From the NCBI GenBank assembly GCA_027484445.1, contig JAIXSY010000033.1:124001-188000 (forward strand): DNA of 64,000 nucleotides, written 5' to 3'. The number at the start of each line of letters is the position of its first letter. Positions within the stretch are counted from its first letter, which is position 1. This stretch comes from Verrucomicrobiaceae bacterium (GTDB lineage: Bacteria > Verrucomicrobiota > Verrucomicrobiia > Verrucomicrobiales > Verrucomicrobiaceae). This document shows, piece after piece, positions 9,101 through 16,764 of this stretch. The notes beneath the pieces were generated by a model that was given only the letters and a program-made list of their open reading frames with translations, was not told the origin of the DNA and ran no database searches. Both the position numbers and the translations under genes were made by a program.

Positions 9101-10109
9101 CGCGTGGTTGATGATGCGGCAGCAGGTGAAGGGTCGCTGGCAGGCGGCGGCGGTCAAAATCAGCGGGAATTTTGATTCGGGGCCGCAGTGTGCGCGATTC
9201 AATCCGAAGGATGGTCATCTCTATGTGAACGGCATGACCGGCTGGGGCACCTACACGCCGAAGGATGGCTGCTTTCAGCGCGTGCGTTTCACCGGTGGCG
9301 ATCAACCGGTGCCGGTGGGCTTTGAGGCTCGTGACAATGGTGTTCTCATCCGCTTCAACCAACCCGTGAAAGACGCGGATGCCGCGACGTGCTTCGCGCA
9401 GTGCTGGAACTACAAATACGGTCCGCAATACGGCTCGCCGGAGTATTCGGTGAAGTATGCCGACACACCGGGCCATGATCCGCTGGAGGTGCGCAGCGTG
9501 CAGAAGCTCGATGACGGCAAGACGCTCTTCCTCGAAATCCCGCAGATCGTGCCCGCAGGCCAGATTCACCTGCATCTGAGCACCGGGCATGATGTTTTCA
9601 TGACGGCGCATGCTTTGGCGGAGCCGTTCACGGAGTTTGCTGGCTACACGAAGATCGCCAAAACGAACCACGCGGCGCAAATCGGCCTCGAAGCCCCGAA
9701 ACCGGCCAAACCGAACCCGTGGGCCAAAGGCGAGCCCGGACGCGAAATCGTCGTCGAGGCCGCTTTGGGCCTGCAATTCGTTCAGAAGCAACTTTTGGCC
9801 AAAGCGGGCGAAAAACTCACGATTCGCTTCAAGAACCCCGATGTGGTGCCGCACAACTGGCTGCTCGCGAAACCTGGCTCGCTGCAAAAGCTCGGCGAGA
9901 AGGTCAATCTCATGATCACCGACCCGCAAGGCATGCAGAAGCACTACGTCCCCGACAGCGACGACGTCATCGCCTACACCGACATGACCAATCCGAAGGG
10001 TGAGTTTGTGATTCACCTCACTGCGCCGAAGGAAAAAGGCGATTACCCCTACCTCTGCACCTTCCCCGGCCACTGGATGGTCATGAACGGCGTGATGAAG
10101 GTGGAATAG
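6132..10109 (+). CDS. Large exported multidomain protein: TIM-barrel-like, LamG-like, DUF6797, beta-propeller, cupredoxin
   Basis: A 1,325-residue exported protein. Residues 1-21 form a signal peptide (RRLLALLLSVSSLCSVVHA). Residues about 25-280 look like a sugar-phosphate-isomerase-type TIM barrel. About 310-470 resemble a LamG/concanavalin lectin fold with WELYTMAKSGTLALYMPG. About 515-700 match DUF6797 (PELIPQFPGLDGG, GHWGNQNDQVTWKDGRW). About 740-1130 resemble a glucose/sorbosone-dehydrogenase-type propeller (GFRNPNGLGLSPDGRF). Residues about 1190-1325 form a plastocyanin/azurin-like domain with likely copper ligands H1241, C1309, H1314 and M1318 (CTFPGHWMVMNG). A role in carbohydrate oxidation or degradation at the cell surface is inferred. 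Oddly, four repeat insertions are translated in frame at residues about 292-303, 420-438, 540-564 and 860-879, all apparently in linkers or loops. Confidence 0.82.
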   Translation: MPRRLLALLLSVSSLCSVVHAADLFDKPNLTAWCIVPFDKAKRTPETRAEMVVKMGIKKVAYDWRPEHVSEFEREILAYQKHGIEFFAFWGVHDEAFRLFEKYKLHPQLWIMMKGTGETQEAQVKTAAEGLLPLLAKAKAIGSQVGIYNHGGWGGEPENMVAVCEFLKKNHGTDNVGIVYNLHHGHSHLDRLPKALAAMKPWLLCLNLNGMDIAGDTKGRKILPLGVGTQDVTVLRQIRASGYSGPIGILNHTDEDAEGRLLDNLDGLKWLVPQLDDAKPGPKPTYRTFSAQIINHKSEIINPQTAPSMNEEFGKALKGGWMVDGDAEYSKLPFTVECRAKLDGKNGFNILVASEMKASATHWELYTMAKSGTLALYMPGRGGNYDSKIDVCDGKWHDFLASADDKGVMLWVDGKQVLNVERTSKFVSEDRTRKFDLQLAFGRLVEGTIGCDGVIDDVRITRGVMKPRKTTSPRQRMDNTLGLWSFDNLDALLPPPAPKPAEFKPALEPLDKSQNIHWQHFVNRERVFDFYGKQALYFMRKPNLQIRSENGNQAKKPESGDSGYALPELIPQFPGLDGGQQGHWGNQNDQVTWKDGRWAASDLGNVFSGVFKGAGLTIPKAVCVRTGDKAAVFDPERMAWRLEWLGGFIKLNDARHGFMAGAPMDGKVTSKEEKKLAGTYRGFFRRGTEVIIVTSETELPKPGAAQWPQWIATQGKLGTQAPFATDRITIPFENPYGTLFFITAHDFFSDGTAAIATMTGEVWLVKGIDEKLEKLRWKRFATGLHQPLGMRIVKDKLYVLGRDQITCLHDLNGDDEADFYECVTNAMQTSPGGHDFIVGLETDKDGRWYFASGNQGLCRVERTSKFAQGEDRTQKFDLQVLATGFRNPNGLGLSPDGRFITTSGQEGDWTPATSIFQIELDQNIGAHFGAGGPKDGKVPEPVLMYLPRGEDNSASSQVFIPDAARTAAPHSWAALKGDGNLIHLSSGGGSAWLMMRQQVKGRWQAAAVKISGNFDSGPQCARFNPKDGHLYVNGMTGWGTYTPKDGCFQRVRFTGGDQPVPVGFEARDNGVLIRFNQPVKDADAATCFAQCWNYKYGPQYGSPEYSVKYADTPGHDPLEVRSVQKLDDGKTLFLEIPQIVPAGQIHLHLSTGHDVFMTAHALAEPFTEFAGYTKIAKTNHAAQIGLEAPKPAKPNPWAKGEPGREIVVEAALGLQFVQKQLLAKAGEKLTIRFKNPDVVPHNWLLAKPGSLQKLGEKVNLMITDPQGMQKHYVPDSDDVIAYTDMTNPKGEFVIHLTAPKEKGDYPYLCTFPGHWMVMNGVMKVE
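7006..7038 (+). repeat. AATCATAAATC direct repeat inserted in frame
   Basis: Two identical 12-base copies of AAATCATAAATC lie at 7006-7017 and 7027-7038, separated by a related degenerate unit. The tract is AT-rich in an otherwise GC-rich gene and encodes QIINHKSEIINP, at the junction between the TIM-barrel-like and LamG-like regions. It reads as a short repeat that entered or expanded in a linker without breaking the frame. Confidence 0.6.
7389..7443. repeat. REP/inverted-REP pair (BIME-like), copy 1, inside CDS
   Basis: Two back-to-back hairpins: 7393-7412 (9-base perfect arms AACGAACTT/AAGTTCGTT around CC) and 7419-7440 (9-base perfect arms GATCGAACT/AGTTCGATC around 4 bases). They are separated by 6 bases. 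The unit starts GTCG and ends CTAC, matching the GTAG...CTAC boundaries of transposase-linked REP pairs with one change. It is translated as VERTSKFVSEDRTRKFDLQ. Confidence 0.8.
7750..7823. repeat. REP/inverted-REP pair (BIME-like), second subfamily, inside CDS
   Basis: Hairpin 7754-7773 (arms ACCGAATCT/AGATTCGGT around CC) and hairpin 7800-7819 (arms CCCGAATCT/AGATTCGGG around GG), with a 26-base spacer. The ends are GTAA at 7750 and CTAC at 7820-7823. The stem sequence differs from the other two copies but the architecture is the same. It lies in a different codon phase from those copies, near the start of the DUF6797 region. Confidence 0.75.
8709..8766. repeat. REP/inverted-REP pair (BIME-like), copy 2, inside CDS
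   Basis: GTAG at 8709-8712 precedes hairpin 8713-8732 (arms AGCGAACTT/AAGTTCGCT). Hairpin 8742-8763 (arms GATCGAACT/AGTTCGATC) ends in CTAC at 8763-8766. The sequence is nearly identical to the copy at 7389 but the spacer is 9 rather than 6 bases, a difference of exactly one codon. It is translated as VERTSKFAQGEDRTQKFDLQ in the same codon phase as the 7389 copy. Confidence 0.82.
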
Positions 10110-10142
10110 CTTTCAGCGCTTCGGGAAGATGGATTTCAAAAA

Positions 10143-10739
10143 TTAGCCTTCGTGCGGCTTTAGCCAGATCTTCATATCTTGAAGAGCTCTCGCGCGGTGG
10201 CTGAGCTGGTTTTTGATTTCGGCGGGCAGAACGCCAAAGGTGTCATCGAACCCATCGGGTTGGAACAGCGGGTCGTAGCCAAAGCCACCGCTGCCTTGTT
10301 CGTCGAGGCGTAGTTGCCCTTCGACGATGCCCTGGGTGATGTGTAGGACCTTGCCATCTTTGGCCAAGGCAAGGCAGCAATGAAAACGGCCACGAAAAAC
10401 GCTTGGCGGAAGCTTGGCTAATTCATGCTTCAGCTTGGCTCGGTTGTCTGCGTCAGTGGCTTTAGGGCCTGCGTAGCGTGCGGAATATACCCCTGGCTCT
10501 CCATGCAAGGCATCGACTTCGAGTCCCGAGTCATCGGCCAGGACCCATCGCCCTGGAAGGGCTAGACTCGCCGCTTCGACTTTGAGAATGGCGTTGGCTT
10601 CAAAGGTCGTTCCAGTCTCTTCTGGAAGCTCGACCTGTGGAAAACTTGTTAAACCTTGAACTTGCCAAGCATCCCCGAGCATCTCTGCGACTTCTTGAAC
10701 TTTATGAGCATTGGAGGTCGCAAAAATGATGGATTGCAT
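10143..10739 (-). CDS. rdgB: XTP/dITP diphosphatase (RdgB/HAM1 family)
   Basis: House-cleaning nucleotide pyrophosphatase that hydrolyses non-canonical purine triphosphates (XTP, dITP) to monophosphates and so prevents their incorporation into DNA. The 198-residue length is typical. The N-terminal IIFATSNAHKVQEV matches the family's (S/T)xNxxK start, LADDSGLEVDALHGEPGVYSA is the metal/substrate motif near residues 68-87, and GGFGYDPLFQP near residue 151 is also characteristic. ATG at 10739 gives the canonical start. It follows the M16 peptidase gene region on the same strand (28 bases from that gene's stop), so both may share a transcript. Confidence 0.95.
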   Translation of the reverse strand: MQSIIFATSNAHKVQEVAEMLGDAWQVQGLTSFPQVELPEETGTTFEANAILKVEAASLALPGRWVLADDSGLEVDALHGEPGVYSARYAGPKATDADNRAKLKHELAKLPPSVFRGRFHCCLALAKDGKVLHITQGIVEGQLRLDEQGSGGFGYDPLFQPDGFDDTFGVLPAEIKNQLSHRARALQDMKIWLKPHEG

Positions 10740-10767
10740 AAAGGCTTGTGGAGCGGGATCAGGAAAA

Positions 10768-13587
10768 TCACTTGGTGGTTTGTGGCATCACGTTGACTCC
10801 AATCGCGCGAGGCTGCTTCAGGTATTGCTTGGCTAGCTCAGCCACGTCGGCCTTGGTGATGGCGGTGAAATCCGAGACAAGGTTGAGGCTCCACTGAATT
10901 CGTTCAGGATGCTCCTGACAGTTTCTCACAACATTTTGTGCCCAGTAGCGGTTGTCACGGCGCATCTGCTCCAGTTGCGATAGGATGGGTTTTTTGGCTC
11001 GGTCGAATTCGTCGTCACTGATTTCACCCGTGGCCAGTTCATTGGCAATTTTTGTGACAAGTTCGCTGATGGGCTTGGCCTGTTCTGGTTTGCACTCGAT
11101 CATGGCCGTCATGTAGCCGTAACCGGTGAAGGTATCGCTTGCGACATGGTAACAGGCAGGACTGTAGGTTTCTCCAAGCTCTTCACGGACTTTTACGCGC
11201 AGGCGGTCATCCAAAATCGAGCCGAGGAGTGTCAGTCGGCGTGTGCGCTGAATATCGAGCATGTCTCCTGTAGGCCAATAAAGGGCAGCAATAGCTTTGG
11301 GGATTTCAGTTACAAAGCTGAGTTCTTTCGTGCCAGGGGAGGGGAATAAAATTTTGCGTTCTTGAGCGTAGTTGGGCTTTTCCGAAGCTCGTGGAGGCAG
11401 AGCACCGAGCGTTTTAGCCACAGCTTCTATTGCCTGAGCTGGATCAATGTCACCCACGATTGAAACCTCAAGGTAATCCGACGTTAGAGGAATCTTTAGC
11501 CAAGCTTCCAGTTCGGCAAGATTGCGTTTTTCTAGCTCGGTTTTGTCAGGGAAACCGAAGCGGAAGTCGCCGCCGTGCAAATAGGACACGACTTTGTCAT
11601 TCATGACGCCCTCAGCCGTATGGGCGAGCTGAATGTACATCGGTTCTAGGTTTTGACGGAACTGTCTTTCGGCTTCTTCTCGATAGCCGGGTGCGGTCAA
11701 AAAGGCGGTCAGTAGTTGAAGTTGCGCTTCCAGATCTGCCGGTGTGGTGCGTCCGCTCAAGGTGAAGGATTCATCCCCGACGTTGAAGTCCATGCCTACG
11801 GTTTTGCTGGCAAACAAACGGCGAAGATCATCTGCGCTGTGAGCTTTCAGTCCACCCAAGATGAACGTGCTTTGGGCGAAAGGAATGAGGCCGGGCTTGT
11901 CAGAAGGAGCGGTGAGCTTGCCACCTCCAAAGTTCAAGGTGACTCGGATCGTGCCTTTCTCAAAAGGAGTTGGCTTGATGTTGGCACGCACTTGGTTGGC
12001 AAAACGTGCTTGGGTGATGTCGAGCTCTTTGACAAAGTCTTGAACCAAGACTTTTCCGGGAGCGCCAAAGTCAGCATAAGCGAAAGTTCCGACTTCTTCT
12101 TTCGCGGGAGCTTCCACGGATTTGGCTGCACTGGCCCTGTAGGTTTGAATGATCTGTGCGGCAGCATCACCTTCGAGCTTCAGTTTACCTCCGAGGAAAA
12201 TCTGAATGTCCTGGCTCTTCCAGCTTTCGACAAAAGCTTGATGGCATTCTTCAGGGGCAAGCTTGGCCATGGCAGCTTGCACACGTTTCAAGTCATCTGA
12301 GGGATGGGTGAAGACTTTGTTCGAGGCTATGACACTGACCAAACCGCTGGCTAGATCACGTGATTTGCGAGTGTCTGCCTGAGCAGCTCTGAGTTCGACG
12401 GCTTTGAGTAGGGAAGCCTTGGCTTCCTCGAACTCAGCCGAGGTAAAGCCATGCTGCACCGCACGACGGACTTCTGTTTCTAAAAGTTCCAGGGCACGGT
12501 TCCAGTTTTCGGGAGCGCATTGTGCCATGGCACCGGTCACGTTCACAAACTCCAAGTATTCGTAGCTGTAGGATTCAGCTCCGAGGATAGGCGTGTCCTT
12601 GGCTTTGGCTAGTTTTGTGAAGCGTTGATTCAGCATGGAATCAGCGAGATCACGAACCATTTTTTCACGACGTGTTTCGGCTGAGTCAGGCTTGTTCTTG
12701 GCTGGACGCACGATTTCCATGGAGATGTCCACGGCACTGGCCTCCATCTCTGTGTGCAGCTTTGCGATGATGCCGCGACCTGTGGTGATTTGCCCCAGAC
12801 TCGGATCGGCGGCATCGCCTCGAGCAGACTTGGCATCCGCAAAGTTTCTGACAATTTCTGCCTTTACGGTGGCGAGGTCAGTGAAGTCACCGACAGCGAC
12901 AATCATGGCCCGTTTGGGTGTGTACCACTTCTGGTAGAAATCGACAAAGCGCTGCCTTCCCATGGTTTTGAGCGTTTTTTCGATGCCAATGGGAAGACGT
13001 TTGGGAAGCAAAGAATCTGGAAGAGCAAACTCGTAACCAGCAATTTGCGTTCGGTATTCGATGCTATCTCGGCTGAGCTTTTCACTCAGGATGATGCCGC
13101 GCTCCTTATCGATTTCTTTTTCACCCAAAGTCATGCCATCAAGATAATCGCGAAAGAGTTGCATGCCTTCGGCGATCAGCTTGGACTCGACCTTGGGCAG
13201 CTCCAGCATGTAAACGGTCTCTTTGAAAGAGGTATGTGCATTGGTGTCTGCACCGAAACCCATGCCCAGGCGCTGGAAGTATTCGACCATCTCACCCCCA
13301 GGGAAATGGCGGCTGCCATTGAAGGCCATGTGTTCCAAGAAGTGAGCCATGCCCTGCTGATCGTCTTCCTCCATGAGGGAACCCACATCCATGTAAAGGC
13401 GAATGCTGGCTCGTCCGGGTGGTTCGGGGTTGGCCAGGATCACGTAGCGCAAGCCATTTTCCAACTGGCCAAATTCGGCTTTGGGATCTGCTTTGAGATC
13501 GCTCTGGTCTTGAGGCCAGCCTGCTTGGACTGGGCCAAGAGACACGGAGAGAAAGACGAACAAAAGGGCGCGCAGCGAAGACTTCAT
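10768..13587 (-). CDS. Exported M16 family zinc metallopeptidase
   Basis: A 939-residue periplasmic or surface peptidase with paired M16 domains. The inverted zinc motif HFLEH lies at residues 82-86, preceded by DVGSLMEEDDQQGMA. A downstream glutamate region (EIDKERGIILSE) would supply the third ligand. The C-terminal half has a second, inactive-type M16 domain ending near GETYSPACYHVASDTF. ATG at 13587 is chosen because it opens a signal peptide (SSLRALLFVFLSVSLGPVQA). The open frame extends 59 codons further upstream but lacks protein character there and would run into the ribE 3' end. The fold is like pitrilysin and PqqL; the substrate is unknown. It lies between ribE and rdgB on one strand. 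Confidence 0.9.
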   Translation of the reverse strand: MKSSLRALLFVFLSVSLGPVQAGWPQDQSDLKADPKAEFGQLENGLRYVILANPEPPGRASIRLYMDVGSLMEEDDQQGMAHFLEHMAFNGSRHFPGGEMVEYFQRLGMGFGADTNAHTSFKETVYMLELPKVESKLIAEGMQLFRDYLDGMTLGEKEIDKERGIILSEKLSRDSIEYRTQIAGYEFALPDSLLPKRLPIGIEKTLKTMGRQRFVDFYQKWYTPKRAMIVAVGDFTDLATVKAEIVRNFADAKSARGDAADPSLGQITTGRGIIAKLHTEMEASAVDISMEIVRPAKNKPDSAETRREKMVRDLADSMLNQRFTKLAKAKDTPILGAESYSYEYLEFVNVTGAMAQCAPENWNRALELLETEVRRAVQHGFTSAEFEEAKASLLKAVELRAAQADTRKSRDLASGLVSVIASNKVFTHPSDDLKRVQAAMAKLAPEECHQAFVESWKSQDIQIFLGGKLKLEGDAAAQIIQTYRASAAKSVEAPAKEEVGTFAYADFGAPGKVLVQDFVKELDITQARFANQVRANIKPTPFEKGTIRVTLNFGGGKLTAPSDKPGLIPFAQSTFILGGLKAHSADDLRRLFASKTVGMDFNVGDESFTLSGRTTPADLEAQLQLLTAFLTAPGYREEAERQFRQNLEPMYIQLAHTAEGVMNDKVVSYLHGGDFRFGFPDKTELEKRNLAELEAWLKIPLTSDYLEVSIVGDIDPAQAIEAVAKTLGALPPRASEKPNYAQERKILFPSPGTKELSFVTEIPKAIAALYWPTGDMLDIQRTRRLTLLGSILDDRLRVKVREELGETYSPACYHVASDTFTGYGYMTAMIECKPEQAKPISELVTKIANELATGEISDDEFDRAKKPILSQLEQMRRDNRYWAQNVVRNCQEHPERIQWSLNLVSDFTAITKADVAELAKQYLKQPRAIGVNVMPQTTK

Positions 13588-13696
13588 GGATGGTCTGAAA
13601 CAAACGACGGAAGGCGGGTTTCTGTCGATGGAAATATTCATGGGCCAAGACTTCTCGCCGTTGCCATCAGGGATGGCTTGGAGAAATGGATCGTGC

Positions 13697-14305
13697 TTAG
13701 AGACTGCCCTTTTGTGCCGCGAGCAGTTGTCGGACGTATTTGCCGAGCATGTCGAATTCGACATTCATGCGGTCGCCGATTCGTTTGCTGTGCAAATGAG
13801 TGAGCTGATGCGTGTGCGGAATGATCCAGCAGGTGACACTCTGTGGGCTAATCTCTGCGGCTGTGAGAGAGATGCCATCAAGGCAGATGGAGCCTTTGGG
13901 AATCACAAGGCCTTGATGCTCAGGCGCTAGTTCGATTTCCAAACGATGATCCTGGCCTTGTTGACTCCAGTCTAAGATGCGCACGGTACTGTCCACATGG
14001 CCCTGAACCAAGTGGCCCCCAAAACGAGTGCCCAAGGCCATAGCGCGCTCTAGATTCACGAGGCTGCCTGGCTGTAGATCGCCAAGGCTGGTCACTCGCA
14101 GCGTTTGCATCAGCAGGTCAAAGCTCGCTGTCTGCTCCTTCGAATCGCTTTGGGTGACGGTGAGGCAGCATCCGTTCACGGCAACACTTTCGCCAAGAGA
14201 AAGCTCACTTGCCATCGGACCCACCCGCAAGCTCAGGCGAGCACTTTGCCCCCGTGGTTCGAGACTTAGCACCGTGCCTGTGGATTCGACGAGCCCTGTA
14301 AACAT
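13697..14305 (-). CDS. ribE: Riboflavin synthase, alpha subunit
   Basis: Converts two 6,7-dimethyl-8-ribityllumazine molecules into riboflavin and a pyrimidinedione. The 202-residue protein has the two tandem lumazine-binding halves of the family. The start MFTGLVESTGTV, the segment ESVAVNGCCLTV in the first half, GHLVQGHVDSTV near residues 97-108, and the paired segment GSICLDGISLTAAEI in the second half are diagnostic. It is divergent from trxB with 137 bases between the starts. No FMN riboswitch fold was recognised upstream, and no other riboflavin genes lie in the window. Confidence 0.96.
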   Translation of the reverse strand: MFTGLVESTGTVLSLEPRGQSARLSLRVGPMASELSLGESVAVNGCCLTVTQSDSKEQTASFDLLMQTLRVTSLGDLQPGSLVNLERAMALGTRFGGHLVQGHVDSTVRILDWSQQGQDHRLEIELAPEHQGLVIPKGSICLDGISLTAAEISPQSVTCWIIPHTHQLTHLHSKRIGDRMNVEFDMLGKYVRQLLAAQKGSL

Positions 14306-14442
14306 GGTAGCTCAGTAGGCGGAAGAGCGGGTGCTCGCAAGCAGTTGACGGAATCCTTTTCCAGCCATGGAACGAATCCTTGCGTAAGGATAAGCTCTCC
14401 CCATCATGGGAATGTTTTCTCTCCCCAACTCTCTATTCGACC

Positions 14443-15375
14443 ATGGAAAATGTCATCATCATTGGCACTGGCTGTGCAGGTTTTACCGCTGCGATTTACA
14501 CAGGCCGTGCGAACTTCTCACCACTCATTCTTTCTGGCAGCCAGCCGGGAGGACAGCTGACCACGACGACTGAGGTGGAGAACTTCCCAGGTTTTCCGGA
14601 AGGCATCATGGGGCCGCAGTTGATGATGAATATGCAGGCTCAGGCCGAGCGTTTCGGTGCCCGCATCGAATACACCAGTGTGGCTGAGGTCAAAAAGATG
14701 CCCGAGGGCCACTTCAACGTGATCAGCGAGGATGGGACGGTGCGCCAAGCACGCGCGGTCATCGTGGCGACAGGTGCATCGCCGAAACACCTGGGTTTGC
14801 CGAATGAAAAAGAGCTGATCGGTCATGGTCTGACCAGCTGTGCGACCTGCGATGGGGCTTTTTATCGGAATGTTCCCGTTTGCGTGATCGGTGGTGGAGA
14901 CAGTGCCTGTGAGGAGGCAGGCTTCCTGACCAAGTTTGCCAGCACCGTCTATCTCATTCACCGCCGTGACAGCCTTCGCGCTTCGAAGATCATGGCAGAT
15001 CGCGCTCTGGCGAATCCCAAAATCAAGCCCGTGTGGAACAGCACGGTCAGCCAATATTTGACGGATGAGAAAGGTGAGATGCGTGCGGTCGAGCTCACGA
15101 ATCTTGTCACGGGTGCAAAGAGTGAGCTTGAGGTGAAATGTGTCTTTGTGGCCATCGGCCACGTGCCCAATGGTGCATTTCTCGGCGATCTGGTGGATCG
15201 GGATGAGGGCGGTTACATTTTGCAGATCGAAGGCACGCGCACAAAGACCGAAGGACTCTTCGCGGCAGGTGACGTCGCGGATCATGTCTATCGCCAAGCC
15301 ATCACTGCAGCTGGACAGGGTTGTGCAGCTGCTTTGGAGGCGGAGCGTTACCTAGCAGCACAGGGCGTGCATTGA
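14443..15375 (+). CDS. trxB: Thioredoxin reductase
   Basis: Flavoenzyme that reduces thioredoxin with NADPH. The 310-residue protein has the FAD-binding GTGCAG at residues 8-13, the redox-active CATC at 133-136 within SCATCDGAFYR, the NADPH-binding GGGDSA at 150-155, and the C-terminal FAD motif GLFAAGDVAD. All catalytic features are present, so it should be active. ATG at 14443 (MENVIIIGTG) gives the family start; the open frame extends 21 codons upstream without similarity. A strong intrinsic terminator follows at 15411. It is divergent from ribE. Confidence 0.97.
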   Translation: MENVIIIGTGCAGFTAAIYTGRANFSPLILSGSQPGGQLTTTTEVENFPGFPEGIMGPQLMMNMQAQAERFGARIEYTSVAEVKKMPEGHFNVISEDGTVRQARAVIVATGASPKHLGLPNEKELIGHGLTSCATCDGAFYRNVPVCVIGGGDSACEEAGFLTKFASTVYLIHRRDSLRASKIMADRALANPKIKPVWNSTVSQYLTDEKGEMRAVELTNLVTGAKSELEVKCVFVAIGHVPNGAFLGDLVDRDEGGYILQIEGTRTKTEGLFAAGDVADHVYRQAITAAGQGCAAALEAERYLAAQGVH

Positions 15376-15410
15376 TGCGTAAAAAAGAGACGTTGAACGC
15401 TTTATCTCAA

Positions 15411-15442
15411 AAACCCGCACGGACCTCCGTTGCGGGTTTTTT
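15411..15442 (+). terminator. Intrinsic terminator after trxB
   Basis: A long, GC-rich stem (AAACCCGCACGGA paired with TCCGTTGCGGGTTT, one bulged base) is followed by a run of seven T. It starts 36 bases after the trxB stop and points in its direction. The A-run on the other side could let it also serve the opposite-strand gene that ends at 15488. Confidence 0.88.
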
Positions 15443-15487
15443 GCATGAATTCAGAAGGGAAGCCGAACAAGTGTATGAGCCTGTGAT

Positions 15488-15982
15488 TCAATGATTCTGC
15501 AAGGTTCTGCGCTCCAGACCGAGTCGTCCGCGTCGATCACGACGCAGTCGGATGTCTTCTTGGGTGATTTCCCCTGAGCCAGAAGTTCCGTATTCGACTG
15601 AAACAGTCACGAGCTGTGGCATGGCCTCGATTCGTGTGACCCGGAAAATAGGTTTGCGCCGACTGCGAAAAAACGCGTGGAGCGGAATGTGAGGATGAGC
15701 TGCATTCCAGAGCCAGCGGGCCGGTGGGAACTCATCCAACTCTGACAATGCTTGAAGGGTTTCGCGGATGATCGTTTCCTCGTGGATCTTGGTCAATCGC
15801 GAGGCTGTGCGCCGCGACAGCACTTGTTCCAGCAGGGCTTCTGCGGGATTCAGGCGGTCTTCTTCCATCTCCGCGATTAATTCTTGGGCGCATTCAGCCA
15901 TGCCAGCCCGAAATTGCTCCCGCGTGATGCGGCCCGAATCGAGCATCTGGAAAAGTTGGCGAGGACTAACCGAAGTGCTCAT
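15488..15982 (-). CDS. Hypothetical protein, 164 aa
   Basis: A cytoplasmic protein of unknown function. The N-terminal half is acidic and helical (QLFQMLDSGRITREQFRAG, AEMEEDRLNPAEALLEQVL). The C-terminal half is basic and rich in beta-like segments (PIFRVTRIEAMPQLVTVSV) and ends in an arginine-rich stretch, RLRRDRRGRLGLERR. ATG at 15982 is the only reasonable start. It lies 33 bases downstream of the membrane protein at 16016-16558 on the same strand, so the two may form an operon. No family is recognised. Coding support comes from codon-like composition, clean boundaries and lack of overlap. Confidence 0.6.
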   Translation of the reverse strand: MSTSVSPRQLFQMLDSGRITREQFRAGMAECAQELIAEMEEDRLNPAEALLEQVLSRRTASRLTKIHEETIIRETLQALSELDEFPPARWLWNAAHPHIPLHAFFRSRRKPIFRVTRIEAMPQLVTVSVEYGTSGSGEITQEDIRLRRDRRGRLGLERRTLQNH

Positions 15983-16015
15983 GTCGCAGGAAGATAATCT
16001 GGCCAGAAAAGCGAA

Positions 16016-16558
16016 TCAGTGCTTGGCGGCAGCACTGACTGACTTGGTCACAGGTGCTCCTCCCGTGTTGGAGGGAGCAAACTTCGCCACAAGAAATGCT
16101 CCAGAGACAGCAAGCACGCAACCCAGGATGAAAGGCATTGGAATGGCCTTCATGCCGCCTTCTGGCGGATGGATGATCATTGCAGTGATCGTGTTTACGA
16201 CAGGTGCTCCCGCAAACACAATGGGCATCACGGCTGCTGCAGCTGCTCCTTTGTAGATCGGGGAAGCTGCACCCAAAGCGAGAACTAAGGTTAGTGCCCC
16301 CAACGCACCTGCCACACCTGCGACCAAGCTCCATGAGATGCCTGTGGAAGAAAAACTCCAATTCGAGCCACGTGCCTTCAAAACCACAGCGGCCACAATG
16401 CCAATCAAAGCATAGGCAATGCAGACGAAGAGGAATGCTTTCAGACCTGCATGAGGGGTTTCTGCTCCCATCGGCATGTAGCCGCGTCCTTTGTGAAGAA
16501 TGACACCATATACGCCCCAAGAGAGAACGGTGAGAAGTGCAAAGGTAAGCCAGGTCAT
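16016..16558 (-). CDS. Integral membrane protein, EamA/DMT-like
   Basis: A 180-residue inner-membrane protein with five predicted helices, starting MTWLTFALLTVLSWGVYGVI. The length is about half a full ten-helix DMT exporter, and the sequence resembles one EamA-type repeat (GALGALTLVLALGAASPIYK). It could be a small-type or dimeric transporter, or a membrane protein of another family. ATG at 16558 is preferred; an in-frame start 27 codons upstream (16639) would add a soluble proline-rich segment before the first helix. It sits next to the hypothetical gene at 15488-15982 and is divergent from uxaC. Confidence 0.65.
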   Translation of the reverse strand: MTWLTFALLTVLSWGVYGVILHKGRGYMPMGAETPHAGLKAFLFVCIAYALIGIVAAVVLKARGSNWSFSSTGISWSLVAGVAGALGALTLVLALGAASPIYKGAAAAAVMPIVFAGAPVVNTITAMIIHPPEGGMKAIPMPFILGCVLAVSGAFLVAKFAPSNTGGAPVTKSVSAAAKH

Positions 16559-16764
16559 GTTTGATTTTTTTGGCGGAGGATTCACGAATGGATGGAACGC
16601 TTGGAATTCGTGAATGATGCGGAAAACTTTGGGAGGCAATCCTTTTCTGCCCAGACTTCAAGTTATCGCGCTACACCGCATTCATTCCTGCGTTTTCATT
16701 CATCCCGTGGGGAAGATTTCTTGCTCGCTGCTGTTTTCCCGCCAATCAATCTCGTCTTATCGCC

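Noticed and set aside
13588..13764. The M16 peptidase frame extends 59 codons upstream.
   Set aside because: The extra part overlaps the ribE 3' end and lacks signal or family similarity. ATG 13587 opens a clear signal peptide.
12754..13803. Long open frame antisense to the M16 peptidase.
   Set aside because: It is a shadow frame; the sense strand encodes the HFLEH zinc motif and conserved M16 sequence.
14307..14345. A short tRNA-like stretch (GTAGCTCAGTAGGCGGAAGAGC) between ribE and trxB.
   Set aside because: It resembles a D arm, but there is no matching acceptor, anticodon or T arm.
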